Shown one piece after another: positions 1-7,835 of a stretch of 30,835 nt of DNA; the first letter of the stretch is position 1; each line of letters begins with the position of its first letter. The notes under the pieces were generated by a model that saw only the letters and a program-made list of their open reading frames with translations, was not told where the DNA came from and did not search any database. A program made the position numbers and the translations under genes. The DNA is from a virus. The stretch spans positions 1 to 30,835 of IMG/VR virus record IMGVR_UViG_3300008267_000227, one strand, 5' to 3'.

Positions 1-40
1 AATATTAAATTATTGAAATAATAAAAGTTATAAAGAAAAA

Positions 41-56
41 TAAATAAATAAATAAA
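41..56. repeat. TAAA tetranucleotide tandem, four copies
   Basis: Four perfect TAAA units run directly into the ATG at 57. The stretch from 1 to 56 is otherwise A/T-rich with no recognisable coding end or promoter box. It probably acts only as the A-rich, SD-less translation leader of the first small gene. It may be simple low complexity in an AT-rich genome. Confidence 0.5.
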
Positions 57-224
57 ATGAAAAATAAAGAATTAGTATTAAGACGGTTAGAGTCTTTAGA
101 AGGTAAACTTAAAAGAATGAGAAGTGCCTTAAATGAACGAAACGTTGAGGCGGCTCGTGGAATTTTACAAGAAATATTAGAATTAAGGGATGATACCCAA
201 TCTATTGTTGAAAGAGAAAATTAA
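57..224 (+). CDS. small charged helical phage protein (55 aa)
   Basis: An ATG-initiated frame of 55 codons ends in TAA, 17 nt before the HD-domain gene. The product is highly charged (many K, R, E) with a leucine-rich helical pattern: LRRLESLEGKLKRM near the N terminus and a closing DDTQSIVEREN. No transmembrane segment, signal peptide or cysteine is present. It resembles short T4-superfamily hypothetical proteins that begin with a RLExLExKLK-type helix and end in VERE, recalled from memory and not checked. The function is unknown; a short coiled coil is the safest structural statement. It lacks a Shine-Dalgarno site and sits at the head of the HD-hydrolase/late sigma factor gene string. Confidence 0.6.
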   Translation: MKNKELVLRRLESLEGKLKRMRSALNERNVEAARGILQEILELRDDTQSIVEREN

Positions 225-241
225 TCTAAAATAAATAAGTT

Positions 242-1039
242 ATGAATTTGACAGCAGAACAAATCCAAGATAATTGGAATGAATTGATGAATTATATTGA
301 AAAATATATTTCTTCCCCTCGTAAAGAAAAACTTTTAGAATTTTATAATCAATATTCTGAACGTATTATGTTAATGCCTGCTTCACATAAAAAGGAATAT
401 CATAATGCTTTTCCTGGTGGATATGTAGAACATGTTTTGCGGGTTATTAGATGTGCTTTAAAACAGTATGATTTATGGGCAAGTGAAGAAGCTGATATGT
501 CTACTTTTAAAGTTGAAGAATTAATATTTTCAGCTCTAAATCATGACTTAGGTAAAATAGGAGATGAAGAAAATGAATCATATATCCCCCAAACTGATCA
601 ATGGAGAAAAGATAAATTAGGAGAAGATTATACTTTTAATTCTAAAATACCATTTGCTTCAGTCCCAGATAGAGGTTTATTTTTGCTTCAAAGCCATGGA
701 ATTTTTTATACATTTAATGAAATGATAGCTATTCAGACACATGATGGCTTGTATGATGATGGAAATAAAAAATACCTTATGACTTATCTTCCAGAACAAA
801 AACCAAGAACATGTCTTCCTTTTATTTTACATCAAGCCGATTTAATGGCTGCACGTATCGAATTTGAACGTGAATGGTTACCAAAATTAAAAGAGGGAAA
901 AAAGTCCGTGGAGGTTAAGAAAGAAAATTTTACATTGGGGAACCAAGCTAAAGCCCAAAATAAAACAACAAAAATTAAAGATAAAGCTTTAGGTTCTATT
1001 AAAAGTGAAGGATTAAAAAACATGTTAAACAACTTATGA
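242..1039 (+). CDS. HD-domain phosphohydrolase
   Basis: This 265-residue protein carries the metal-binding pattern of HD-superfamily phosphohydrolases. His64 lies in GGYVEHVLRV, the His101-Asp102 pair in ALNHDLGK, His167-Asp168 in IQTHDG, and a final His197/Asp200 in LHQADLMAAR. HD proteins hydrolyse phosphate esters such as nucleotides or cyclic nucleotides using one or two metal ions; the substrate here cannot be read from sequence. The N-terminal 50 residues are helical, and the last 45 are a lysine-rich tail that is probably disordered. The stop overlaps the next start in an ATGA junction, suggesting coupling with the small membrane protein and the late sigma factor. A role in nucleotide metabolism or host signal degradation is possible but not shown. 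Confidence 0.85.
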   Translation: MNLTAEQIQDNWNELMNYIEKYISSPRKEKLLEFYNQYSERIMLMPASHKKEYHNAFPGGYVEHVLRVIRCALKQYDLWASEEADMSTFKVEELIFSALNHDLGKIGDEENESYIPQTDQWRKDKLGEDYTFNSKIPFASVPDRGLFLLQSHGIFYTFNEMIAIQTHDGLYDDGNKKYLMTYLPEQKPRTCLPFILHQADLMAARIEFEREWLPKLKEGKKSVEVKKENFTLGNQAKAQNKTTKIKDKALGSIKSEGLKNMLNNL

Positions 1040-1323
1040 CAACATTAATAATAATAACTTGTGCCTTATCAGTTTTAGTCGTGATTCTAGGATTCACGAC
1101 TTTTAACTTGTTAAAGAAAAACGAAAAACAAGAAGACATAGTATCAGGATATCTGATTTATCTTGATAGAATATCTCGTGTTATTGAAATTTCTGATAAA
1201 AAATTAAAAGAACTAGATAGAAATGGGGCTTTCCAATCAGATGATGAAGTTGGGACTATCTTTAAATCAATAGTAAAAATACAAGATATTCTCAATGAAT
1301 TTAATATTAGAAAGTTCAACTAG
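1036..1323 (+). CDS. small single-pass membrane protein
   Basis: The product has 95 residues. Residues about 3-26 (TLIIITCALSVLVVILGFTT) form one hydrophobic segment followed by basic NLLKKNEK, predicting an N-out/C-in single-pass inner-membrane protein. A cytoplasmic helical, charged tail of about 70 residues follows. No enzymatic motif is visible. It starts 4 nt inside the preceding HD gene (ATGA), and its last 29 nt overlap the annotated start of the gp55-like gene, so translation of the three genes is probably linked. I do not recognise a family. A membrane adaptor or tail-assembly/lysis accessory are both conceivable. Confidence 0.65.
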   Translation: MTTLIIITCALSVLVVILGFTTFNLLKKNEKQEDIVSGYLIYLDRISRVIEISDKKLKELDRNGAFQSDDEVGTIFKSIVKIQDILNEFNIRKFN

Positions 1324-2026
1324 GACAGTGCCAAAGAAACCAGCAAATAAAAATTATTTTACTCAAGATACTGAGAATGCTATTGTTTTATATAACAATA
1401 CTGAAGATTTCTTGTTAAGAAGTAAAATATATGAGGAAAGAATTCATTATGCTTTCTTTAAATTAACTCAAAATATAATTCATACTTTTAAATTTTACCA
1501 TACAGAAGTAGAAAACTTAGAACATCTCCAACATGAGATAGAAGTATTTCTACTCTCCAAAATCCACTTATTTAACCCAGATAAGGGAACTAAAGCATAT
1601 TCTTATTTTGGTACTATAGTTAAACGTTGGTGTATTCTATATAATGAAAAAAATTATAAAAGTAAAGTTAGTAAAGTATCTGTTGATGAATTAGCAAAAG
1701 ATGATTCTTATTCTTATACTTTAGATTCATCTAACATAAATGATAAATTATATTTTTTCATGGATCATTACACTGACCATGTTACTAATAACATATATGA
1801 GTATTTCCCTAAAGAGAATGATGCTAAAATAGCAGATGCTATACTAGAGTTATTTAGAAAAAGAAATCAAATAGATGTATTTAACAAAAAGGCACTTTAT
1901 ATTTACATCCATGAGATGGTTCCTGATGTTAAAACTCCTAAGATAACTAAAATAGCTACTGTATTATATGATGTTTTTAAAAAACATTATGTTTTCTATT
2001 TAGAAAATGGGTATATAAATTTTTAA
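1295..2026 (+). CDS. 55: gp55-like late-transcription sigma factor
   Basis: The 243-residue product matches the T4 gp55-type late sigma family, which directs host RNA polymerase core to short late promoters together with a sliding-clamp-linked co-activator. Diagnostic stretches are KNYFTQDTENAIVLYNN (about 19-35) and FNPDKGTKAYSYFGTIVKRW (about 93-112). The latter corresponds to sigma region 2, with the DKGTKAYSYF core shared with cellular sigma factors. T4 gp55 is 185 residues; the extra C-terminal roughly 60 residues have no motif I can name. The ATG at 1295 lies inside the upstream gene. An in-frame GTG at 1328, 4 nt after the upstream stop, is an alternative start and would leave the conserved part intact. 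It is presumably the regulator of the structural genes downstream. Confidence 0.82.
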   Translation: MNLILESSTRTVPKKPANKNYFTQDTENAIVLYNNTEDFLLRSKIYEERIHYAFFKLTQNIIHTFKFYHTEVENLEHLQHEIEVFLLSKIHLFNPDKGTKAYSYFGTIVKRWCILYNEKNYKSKVSKVSVDELAKDDSYSYTLDSSNINDKLYFFMDHYTDHVTNNIYEYFPKENDAKIADAILELFRKRNQIDVFNKKALYIYIHEMVPDVKTPKITKIATVLYDVFKKHYVFYLENGYINF

Positions 2027-2053
2027 AACCCATATACTCTCATATTTATACCC
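2007..2053 (+). other. overlapping inverted repeats at a gene junction
   Basis: Around the stop codon of the late sigma gene, ATGGGT (2007-2012) can pair with ACCCAT (2028-2033). Alternatively GGGTATA (2009-2015) can pair with TATACCC (2047-2053); extending this helix to ATAAAT/ATTTAT needs a 2-nt bulge. The two pairings use the same left arm and exclude each other. There is no T-run typical of an intrinsic terminator. It may be an RNA switch or attenuator, a weak processing or termination site, or chance in AT-rich DNA. Confidence 0.35.
2043..2050 (+). promoter_or_regulatory. TATTTATA motif, candidate late promoter
   Basis: An exact TATTTATA (preceded by A) ends 14 nt before the ATG at 2065. 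The same 8-mer lies before the genes at 5221, 7836 and 27347, and a one-mismatch copy precedes 15620. T4-like late promoters consist of a single 8-bp box near -10 (TATAAATA in T4); the spacing here fits a very short leader. On the opposite strand the motif reads as the T4 box. Confidence 0.4.
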
Positions 2054-2064
2054 AAAATAATAAT

Positions 2065-2403
2065 ATGAGTAATTTAGAATCTAACGTATTCGGCAAGAAA
2101 AAATTCTCAGATCTTCTTAAAGAAATTTACGAAAACCAAAAGAAAAAAGAACAGCAAATTACTGCTTTAATAGGTGAATTAAAACCACTTATTAATGATA
2201 TTGGTGATGCTACCCTAATTGTCCCTTTAATCAAGGAATACATGGAATTAGGAATTAAAAATGATGAACAGCTAATCAAAATGGCTACCATCATCCAACG
2301 AGCTTTAGCTTCAGGTAAATCAGAGGAAGAAGGATTTGGAATGACTGAAGAAGAAAAAGCACAATTACTCTCTGAAGTAAAGAAATTTAATACCAAAGAT
2401 TAA
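2065..2403 (+). CDS. helical protein upstream of the gp5-like spike
   Basis: This 112-residue, strongly charged and predicted all-helical protein has no cysteine, membrane segment or catalytic motif. The N-terminal part (KFSDLLKEIYENQKKKEQQI) looks like an amphipathic or coiled-coil helix. The C-terminal part is acidic (SGKSEEEGFGMTEEEKAQLL). Its TAA overlaps the ATG of the gp5-like gene (TAATG), so the two are probably translated together; the candidate late motif lies 14 nt upstream. In T4, gp53 precedes gp5, but I see no gp53 resemblance. A baseplate assembly factor or chaperone is a guess from position only. Confidence 0.65.
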   Translation: MSNLESNVFGKKKFSDLLKEIYENQKKKEQQITALIGELKPLINDIGDATLIVPLIKEYMELGIKNDEQLIKMATIIQRALASGKSEEEGFGMTEEEKAQLLSEVKKFNTKD

Positions 2404-3728
2404 TGGCTATATTTAGAGAAGGAGTAAAAACATCCCAAGGTTTAATGATTAGTAACCCTGTACAAGATACAGGGGTGTTTAATACTCTAGCTTCAGTTCC
2501 TGGTATTATTAAATTTGTTAGAGTAACAGACATTGTATTAAATGAGCAACATGTCAAATTTAATGAAGTAGGACAATGGAATGGTATAGGCACTATTTAC
2601 TATGAATCCATAGGCAGCAAAGAAAAATTCTCAGGATATGCATATCCATTAAATCCTAATTATAAAATACTCCCATTAGCTAATGAGGTAGTTATATTAT
2701 TTAATCTACCTAGTAAACTTAAAGAAGATGGTACTGGGTTTGAGAATTTTGATTATTATTTTAATCCGTTAAATATATGGAACCATCCTCATCACAATGC
2801 GTATCCTAATGATCTTAGCATAGGTTCTCTTAATTCTGATTTATTAAATGACTATAAAAAAGCAGATGCTTCTAACCCTGATAGTGGGTATGTTAGAAGA
2901 GTTGAGGATGAAGGAACAGATATAGAATTAAATTATAAATATTATTCCAATACATCTCAAAACACATTTGAAGAAAAACCTAATATCCACCCTATATTAC
3001 CTTTTACTGGGGATGTAATAATTGAAGGAAGGCACGGACAAAGTATTAGATTTGGAAGCACAGCATTATCTCCTTCTCTTGTGACTCAACCATCTATGTC
3101 TAACCCATGGTCAAATTATGGTACTAATGGTGATCCAATTACAATCATACGAAATGGACAATCTCCATATTTAAGTGATAAGGGGTGGGAACCTGTAGTT
3201 GAAGACATAAAATATGATCTTTCTTCTATTTATTTGACATCAAATCAACAAATTATAAGCTGTAGTATAGCAAACGAAGAATTCAAATCATTCCCTATTA
3301 AACCAATAGGCCCTTCATCATACGTTAACCCCCAAATAATAATAAATTCAGATAGAATAATAATAAATTCAAAAGTTGATAGTGTATTTATTAGTGGACA
3401 AAAATCAATAGGGATATCTTCTAATGAAAGTGTTAATTTAGAATCATTAAATTCTATAAATTTAGATAGCCCTTTAATTAGACTAGGAGGCCTTGAAAAA
3501 ACCCAACCAGCATTACTTGGAGAAGATACAGTAAAGGTTCTTACTGATCTAGTTAATGAACTTATTTCTCTAACATCAGCTTTAAAATTTATTCAAAAAC
3601 CTTCAGACCCTACACAAGCAATAGTAGACCCGGGGATTTCTAATCCTGCTGGTATAATAGAAGGAAATTTAAATAATATATTAAACAGATTAGAACCATT
3701 AAAATCTAATATTGTAAAAATTAAATAA
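2403..3728 (+). CDS. 5: gp5-like baseplate hub/central spike protein
   Basis: This 441-residue protein has the architecture of the T4 gp5/VgrG/gpV spike. An N-terminal OB-type region (about 35-105) carries IKFVRVTDIVLNE and GQWNGIGTIYYES. A conserved block GDVIIEGRHGQSIRFGS spans about 203-219. A C-terminal repetitive beta segment (about 310-363: IIINSDRIIINSK, SVFISGQKSIGISS, NLESLNSINLDS) is typical of the trimeric beta-helix needle. The protein ends with a helical region around LLGEDTVKVLTDLVNELISL. Unlike T4 gp5 there is no lysozyme domain between OB-fold and helix, so cell-wall penetration would rely on another enzyme or on piercing alone. It would sit at the tail-tube tip in the baseplate hub. 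Confidence 0.88.
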   Translation: MAIFREGVKTSQGLMISNPVQDTGVFNTLASVPGIIKFVRVTDIVLNEQHVKFNEVGQWNGIGTIYYESIGSKEKFSGYAYPLNPNYKILPLANEVVILFNLPSKLKEDGTGFENFDYYFNPLNIWNHPHHNAYPNDLSIGSLNSDLLNDYKKADASNPDSGYVRRVEDEGTDIELNYKYYSNTSQNTFEEKPNIHPILPFTGDVIIEGRHGQSIRFGSTALSPSLVTQPSMSNPWSNYGTNGDPITIIRNGQSPYLSDKGWEPVVEDIKYDLSSIYLTSNQQIISCSIANEEFKSFPIKPIGPSSYVNPQIIINSDRIIINSKVDSVFISGQKSIGISSNESVNLESLNSINLDSPLIRLGGLEKTQPALLGEDTVKVLTDLVNELISLTSALKFIQKPSDPTQAIVDPGISNPAGIIEGNLNNILNRLEPLKSNIVKIK

Positions 3729-3731
3729 AAT

Positions 3732-4154
3732 ATGGCATTAATAAATGGAATAATTTTAGATGAAACTACTGGACTACCTATACAAGGAGTTTCTATTAAA
3801 GAAACTATTTCCCCGGTAATGTTCAATACAGGAAAAATTTTAGGAAGAGATTATGAAATAATCAAAACAACTACTCCTTATTTATTAAAAATAAAATCAA
3901 AATCTGGATCATTTGAACTCTTAAAATTATCAGCACTTGGTACAAATATAAATGTAGAATCTATAGAATCTAAAACGGGAACAAATAAAGAAGGAATTAT
4001 TGTTTTAGAAGGATATACTTTTATCTTTAAAAATGAAAGTAAAAAAGTAATTGAATCTAATACTATAAAGGAAATAATCCTTTTCATTGATGACAACTCT
4101 CAAACCCAATATACTAACTCAGGACTAACAATAGAAAAACTACCAAATGGCTAA
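3732..4154 (+). CDS. spike-adjacent protein with carboxypeptidase-regulatory-type start
   Basis: This 140-residue beta-rich protein opens with LINGIILDETTGLPIQGVSI, the first strands of a carboxypeptidase regulatory-like (transthyretin-like) beta-sandwich: VxGxVxDxxTGxPxxGVxV. The middle (about 35-125) is beta-rich without a known motif. The characteristic second half of such domains (xNxxGxFxIxV...xGY) is absent here but appears at the start of the next gene, which begins 8 nt before this stop in another frame. It could be an independent small structural protein or the N-terminal half of one protein. Its position just after the spike suggests a baseplate hub or needle-tip partner; function is unproven. 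Confidence 0.6.
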   Translation: MALINGIILDETTGLPIQGVSIKETISPVMFNTGKILGRDYEIIKTTTPYLLKIKSKSGSFELLKLSALGTNINVESIESKTGTNKEGIIVLEGYTFIFKNESKKVIESNTIKEIILFIDDNSQTQYTNSGLTIEKLPNG

Positions 4155-5202
4155 TTCAGCTTCAACAAATAATAAAGGGGCATTTTCTATATCAATCAAC
4201 CCCCCTGAAACTAATATGCAGGTACTTCTTACAATAAGTGCTCCTGGGTATGAACCCATAACTATTAATCCTAGAAAAGGCAATGGAGATTTTAAAGAAA
4301 ATTTAGGAGTAATATATTTAACTTCTAAAGTTAAAGGTTTAGAAGAAGAAAAAATTAAAGTTTCGAGAATTACTAAAGAACAAATTAATTCTTTAAATGC
4401 TAGTAAAAAAGATTTAAAATACTATGCCCAAGAAAGATTAAATAAGCAAATTGATAATTTAAAATTTACTATAATACCTATGGTATTAAATATGCTTACC
4501 CAATTTGGATTAAGCAAAACAACAGAACTAGCCCAAAAAGCTGCAGCTGAAATAGCTGAACAATTACTATCAGATACAGAATGCCCCAGTGAAGCTGATT
4601 TATTAGCTATCGTTAAAAAAAAGAATTCTTTGGTAAAACAATTAAATACTATTTTAAACGTAATAAATTCAACTACAACTGTTTTAGGTATAACCTCAAT
4701 AACAATCAATACTACTAAAACAGCTCTCACAGCTGCAGAATCTATCCCATCAATATATAACCCAACCCCACCAGGAGTTATAAAGAAATTAGATAAAACC
4801 CTTAACACATTAAATGCTACTAACTCTGCTTTATCTTCTATTTTAACCTTATTAAGTCAAACTTTAAAACAAGTTATAGATTTATTAAATCTACTTGACC
4901 TTTCAATAGGTAAATGTGCTCAATCTTCTAATATTACTATGGAAGCTATCCCCCAAGAATTAATAAACCTAACCCAACAACAATCCCAACAACAATCCCC
5001 AGTAGTTACTAATATAAATGGGTTTGAAATGGGGGTTGAGACTGAACCTACACTTAATGAGTTAAAACGTAAAAGAGCTATAGCTAGAAACAAACAAGGA
5101 ATAATAATGTTAAAAGGAGAATGGTCTTATAGTTCTATAGATCAAATTTTGATAGATGAATTAGTATTTTATATTCAACAAAATAATTTAAAAGCAGACT
5201 AA
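4147..5202 (+). CDS. predicted baseplate-region protein: beta-sandwich half plus helical bundle
   Basis: This 351-residue protein begins with NNKGAFSISINPP and VLLTISAPGYEPITINP, the second half of a carboxypeptidase regulatory-like domain, whose first half lies in the preceding gene. From about 75 to 265 it is helical, with long hydrophobic-heptad stretches (for example NSALSSILTLLSQTLKQVID), an isolated Cys pair (Cys-Pro near 140, Lys-Cys-Ala near 260) and a Gln-rich linker (TQQQSQQQSP). A basic tail LNELKRKRAIARNKQG leads to the C terminus. No signal peptide is visible. The helical core could be coiled coil or membrane-active; I do not recognise the family. The ATG at 4147 overlaps the previous stop by 8 nt. 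The neighbours argue for a baseplate component. Confidence 0.6.
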   Translation: MANSASTNNKGAFSISINPPETNMQVLLTISAPGYEPITINPRKGNGDFKENLGVIYLTSKVKGLEEEKIKVSRITKEQINSLNASKKDLKYYAQERLNKQIDNLKFTIIPMVLNMLTQFGLSKTTELAQKAAAEIAEQLLSDTECPSEADLLAIVKKKNSLVKQLNTILNVINSTTTVLGITSITINTTKTALTAAESIPSIYNPTPPGVIKKLDKTLNTLNATNSALSSILTLLSQTLKQVIDLLNLLDLSIGKCAQSSNITMEAIPQELINLTQQQSQQQSPVVTNINGFEMGVETEPTLNELKRKRAIARNKQGIIMLKGEWSYSSIDQILIDELVFYIQQNNLKAD

Positions 5203-5207
5203 TTAAA

Positions 5208-5215
5208 TATTTATA
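5208..5215 (+). promoter_or_regulatory. TATTTATA motif, candidate late promoter
   Basis: An exact TATTTATA, in the context AATTAAATATTTATAAACAT, ends only 5 nt before the ATG at 5221. If it is a -10-type late box, transcription would begin at or next to the start codon, giving a leaderless or nearly leaderless message. A similar context (AATTAAATATTTTAATG) precedes the gene at 24482. Confidence 0.4.
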
Positions 5216-5220
5216 AACAT

Positions 5221-5556
5221 ATGAAAAGTACAGATTTTAAAAAAATTATTAAAGAAGCCGTAAGAGAAGCAATTCAAGAAGAATTGAAGGACATTTTATT
5301 AGAAGCAGTAAAATCACCTAAACAAGTAGTTAGAGAATCATACACTCCACCTGCTCGAACACCAGAACCATCATTTACTCAACCTACAATGGACTTAAGA
5401 GCAAAATATGCTGACGTGCTAGGAGAAACTGCTTTAAGCTTCACTACAAATGATTTAAATAAATTTAACCCAGCAGGAATTACAGACCCAGTAAACGGGA
5501 GTTTACCTAGTGGAGAGATAGGAATGGATCAGATTATGAATTTAATGAGTAAATAA
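5221..5556 (+). CDS. tagged small protein upstream of gp25
   Basis: This 111-residue protein starts with an amphipathic basic/acidic helix, MKSTDFKKIIKEAVREAIQE. The same kind of N terminus begins several unrelated proteins later in the window and contains IxE sites of the type cut by T4-like prohead proteases. A Pro-rich, probably disordered linker (about 40-57, with PPARTPEPSFTQP) follows, then a C-terminal region with DLRAKYADVLGETAL and DLNKFNPAGITDPV. There is no cysteine or membrane segment. The stop overlaps the gp25 start (TAATG). Family unknown; a structural or internal protein is inferred from location and tag. Confidence 0.65.
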   Translation: MKSTDFKKIIKEAVREAIQEELKDILLEAVKSPKQVVRESYTPPARTPEPSFTQPTMDLRAKYADVLGETALSFTTNDLNKFNPAGITDPVNGSLPSGEIGMDQIMNLMSK

Positions 5557-5969
5557 TGCCTTTTAACCCACAATATATAGATGTTGCTAATTTAAATCCA
5601 AATGTAGGGTTAGGGATTAGTATACCTTTTAATGGGCCTAATTTATTTACTTCTACTTATGTAACTCAAGAAGCAGTAAAAAATAATCTTATAAATTATT
5701 TTCTTACCAACCCTGGAGAAATCCCAAGTAATCCAACATTTGGTGGAGGGCTTAGGCAATTTATTTTTGAGCAAATTTCACAGCCTTCTTTTGATAATAT
5801 TAAAGCCCATATGCAAAATAAACTATCTACTGTTTTCCCTATGGTAAAAATTACACAGCTAGATATTCTTTCAAATCCTAACAGTGAAAATTCTATTATT
5901 ATAGATTTAAAATATAATTTAATAAATACTAATTCTACGGGTTCACTAACATTTAATTTTAACTCATGA
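5556..5969 (+). CDS. 25: baseplate wedge protein gp25 (GPW/gp25 family)
   Basis: The 137-residue product has the length and hallmark of GPW/gp25-family wedge proteins, which initiate or anchor the contractile sheath on the baseplate. Visible features are an N-terminal VGLGISIPF, a helix leading into NYFLTNPGEIPSNPTFGGGL (residues about 47-66), QFIFEQI, and the beta-rich C terminus ITQLDILSN...IIIDLKYNLI. The TNPGE...PxFGGGL block is the most conserved part of the family. It overlaps its neighbours on both sides (TAATG upstream, ATGA into gp6), matching the conserved gp25-gp6 partnership in contractile tails. Confidence 0.92.
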   Translation: MPFNPQYIDVANLNPNVGLGISIPFNGPNLFTSTYVTQEAVKNNLINYFLTNPGEIPSNPTFGGGLRQFIFEQISQPSFDNIKAHMQNKLSTVFPMVKITQLDILSNPNSENSIIIDLKYNLINTNSTGSLTFNFNS

Positions 5970-7810
5970 CTCCAACTAATAGAGACATAAAATATATAAA
6001 CCGCGATTTCTCTGAATTTAGAGCTCGATTGATTGAGTATGCTCAAACATACTTTCCAAATACATATAATGATTTTTCTCCTACATCTCCTGGGATGATG
6101 TTTATGGAACAAGCATCATACGTTGGAGATGTTTTAAGCTTCTATTTAGATAACCAATTTCAAGAAACATTTATCCAATACGCCCAACAAACAAATAACA
6201 TATTTGAATTGGCATATATGTTTGGATACAAACCCAAAACCACAGGAGTTGCCCAAACTACTGTAACCATATACCAACAACTTCCTTCTAAACTCGTAGG
6301 CTCAGAATATGTTCCTGATTATGACTATGCTCTTACTTTAGGGGAAAATTCAACAATAGCTTCTCAAAATGGTTCTACTTTTTTAATTCAAGATAAAGTA
6401 GACTTTTCTCTTTCAAGTTCTCAAGACCCAACAGAAGTAACTATTTACCAAATTGCAGGTAATGTCCCTCAATATTTTTTATTAAGAAAAACTAGAAAAG
6501 CTATTTCTGCTAATATAGCAACAGCTACTTTTAATTTTACCACCCCACAACAATTTGCTACTGTAAATATCCAAAATAATAATATAATTAAAATTTTAGA
6601 TATCACAGACTCAGATAATAATATATGGTATGAAGTAGATCATTTAGGACAAGAAATGGTATTAGATTCTATTAAAAATACTAATATAAATAATCCTAAT
6701 AAAACTGATGATGTTCCTTATTTACTAAGACTAAAAAAAGCAGCTAGAAGATTTGCTACTAGATTTACATCCCTTACTAACCTCCAACTCCAATTTGGCT
6801 CAGGAACACCAGATACTATAGATGAAGAAATTACTCCTAATCCTAATAATGTTGGGATAGGATTACCATTTATTAAAGATAAATTAACAACAGCATATTC
6901 TCCTTTAAATTTTCTTTATACTAACACTTATGGAATTTCTCCATCAAATACTACTTTAACAGTTAGATATTTAATAGGTGGAGGAGTTAACTCAAATGTA
7001 TTTGCTCAAGAATTAAGTATTTTAAGTAAAACTAATGCTAAATTCCAAAACCTTAATATAAATCCTACTACAGCAAATTACATATTTGATTCATTAACTG
7101 GAATAAATGAACAAGCAGCTACTGGAGGAAAGGGAGGAGATACTTTAGAAGAAATTAGACAAAACACTTTAGCTCTAATTGCATCTCAAAAAAGATCAGT
7201 TACAGCAGATGATTATCTAATTAGAGCTTTAAGTATGCCTTCTGATTATGGTTCTATATCTAAAATATTTGTTGATAAACCTAAGTTAACTGATCAACAA
7301 GTTTCTACTTTAGATACTTTGAATATGTATGTTTTAGCTCAAAATAATCTAGGACAATTAGATTACGCTACTGAAACATTAAAAAGTAATTTAAGAACTT
7401 ATCTTTCCCAATATAGAATGATAGGAGATAGTATAGAAATTAGAGATGCTTTTATTATCAATATAGGAATAGACTTTGAGATTATAGTATTACCTGAATA
7501 TAATAATAGTGAGGTTTTAATTTCATGTATTACTTCATTACAAGATTATTTTAAATTATCTAATTGGCAAATTAATCAACCAATAATGCTAAAGGATCTT
7601 TATATTAGATTAGATAAAATTAAAGGAGTCCAAACAGTTAAAAACGTCATTATTACTAATAAGACTGGAGCCAATATAGGATATTCCCAATACTCATACG
7701 ACATATCTGCAGCCACACAAAACCAAGTAATATATCCTTCATTAGATCCAAGTGTATTTGAAGTAAGATACCCAAATGCTGATATAAAGGGTAGAGTGGT
7801 TCCTTTGTAA
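5966..7810 (+). CDS. 6: baseplate wedge protein gp6 (baseplate J-like)
   Basis: This 614-residue protein matches gp6 of T4-like phages, the wedge component that forms the inner ring of the baseplate. The first 100 residues hold the conserved block DIKYINRDFSEFRARLIEYA, SPGMMFMEQASYVGDVLSFY and ELAYMFGYKPKTTGVAQ. A C-terminal baseplate_J-like region contains GGDTLEEIRQNTLALIASQ, then RSVTADDYLIRALSMPSDYG and a beta/alpha tail (VLPEYNNSEVLISCITSLQD). The length is close to T4 gp6 (660). It starts 4 nt within gp25. The 25-nt gap after it holds another TATTTATA motif, so the following genes may form a new transcript. Confidence 0.92.
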   Translation: MTPTNRDIKYINRDFSEFRARLIEYAQTYFPNTYNDFSPTSPGMMFMEQASYVGDVLSFYLDNQFQETFIQYAQQTNNIFELAYMFGYKPKTTGVAQTTVTIYQQLPSKLVGSEYVPDYDYALTLGENSTIASQNGSTFLIQDKVDFSLSSSQDPTEVTIYQIAGNVPQYFLLRKTRKAISANIATATFNFTTPQQFATVNIQNNNIIKILDITDSDNNIWYEVDHLGQEMVLDSIKNTNINNPNKTDDVPYLLRLKKAARRFATRFTSLTNLQLQFGSGTPDTIDEEITPNPNNVGIGLPFIKDKLTTAYSPLNFLYTNTYGISPSNTTLTVRYLIGGGVNSNVFAQELSILSKTNAKFQNLNINPTTANYIFDSLTGINEQAATGGKGGDTLEEIRQNTLALIASQKRSVTADDYLIRALSMPSDYGSISKIFVDKPKLTDQQVSTLDTLNMYVLAQNNLGQLDYATETLKSNLRTYLSQYRMIGDSIEIRDAFIINIGIDFEIIVLPEYNNSEVLISCITSLQDYFKLSNWQINQPIMLKDLYIRLDKIKGVQTVKNVIITNKTGANIGYSQYSYDISAATQNQVIYPSLDPSVFEVRYPNADIKGRVVPL

Positions 7811-7815
7811 TATTA

Positions 7816-7823
7816 TATTTATA
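7816..7823 (+). promoter_or_regulatory. TATTTATA motif, candidate late promoter
   Basis: An exact TATTTATA in the 25-nt gap between gp6 and the next structural gene ends 12 nt before the ATG at 7836, as in the gap at 2043. The overlapping TATATTTA also resembles the Bacteroidota -7 box TAnnTTTG with one mismatch, but no TTTG box lies at the right distance upstream. Confidence 0.4.
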
Positions 7824-7835
7824 ATAAAATATTAA

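Noticed and set aside
832-1032. Minus-strand open frame inside the HD gene, and similar ones at 2127-2396, 2387-2593, 3593-3826, 4422-4808, 5696-6112, 23507-23755, 28264-28497, 28931-29215
   Set aside because: Each lies within a well-supported + strand gene, has no recognisable motif and no leader; they are chance frames in the complementary strand.
5208-5215. Reading TATTTATA as T4-type late promoters (TATAAATA) for minus-strand transcripts
   Set aside because: There are no minus-strand genes to serve and the motif is positioned relative to + strand starts, although antisense transcription cannot be excluded.
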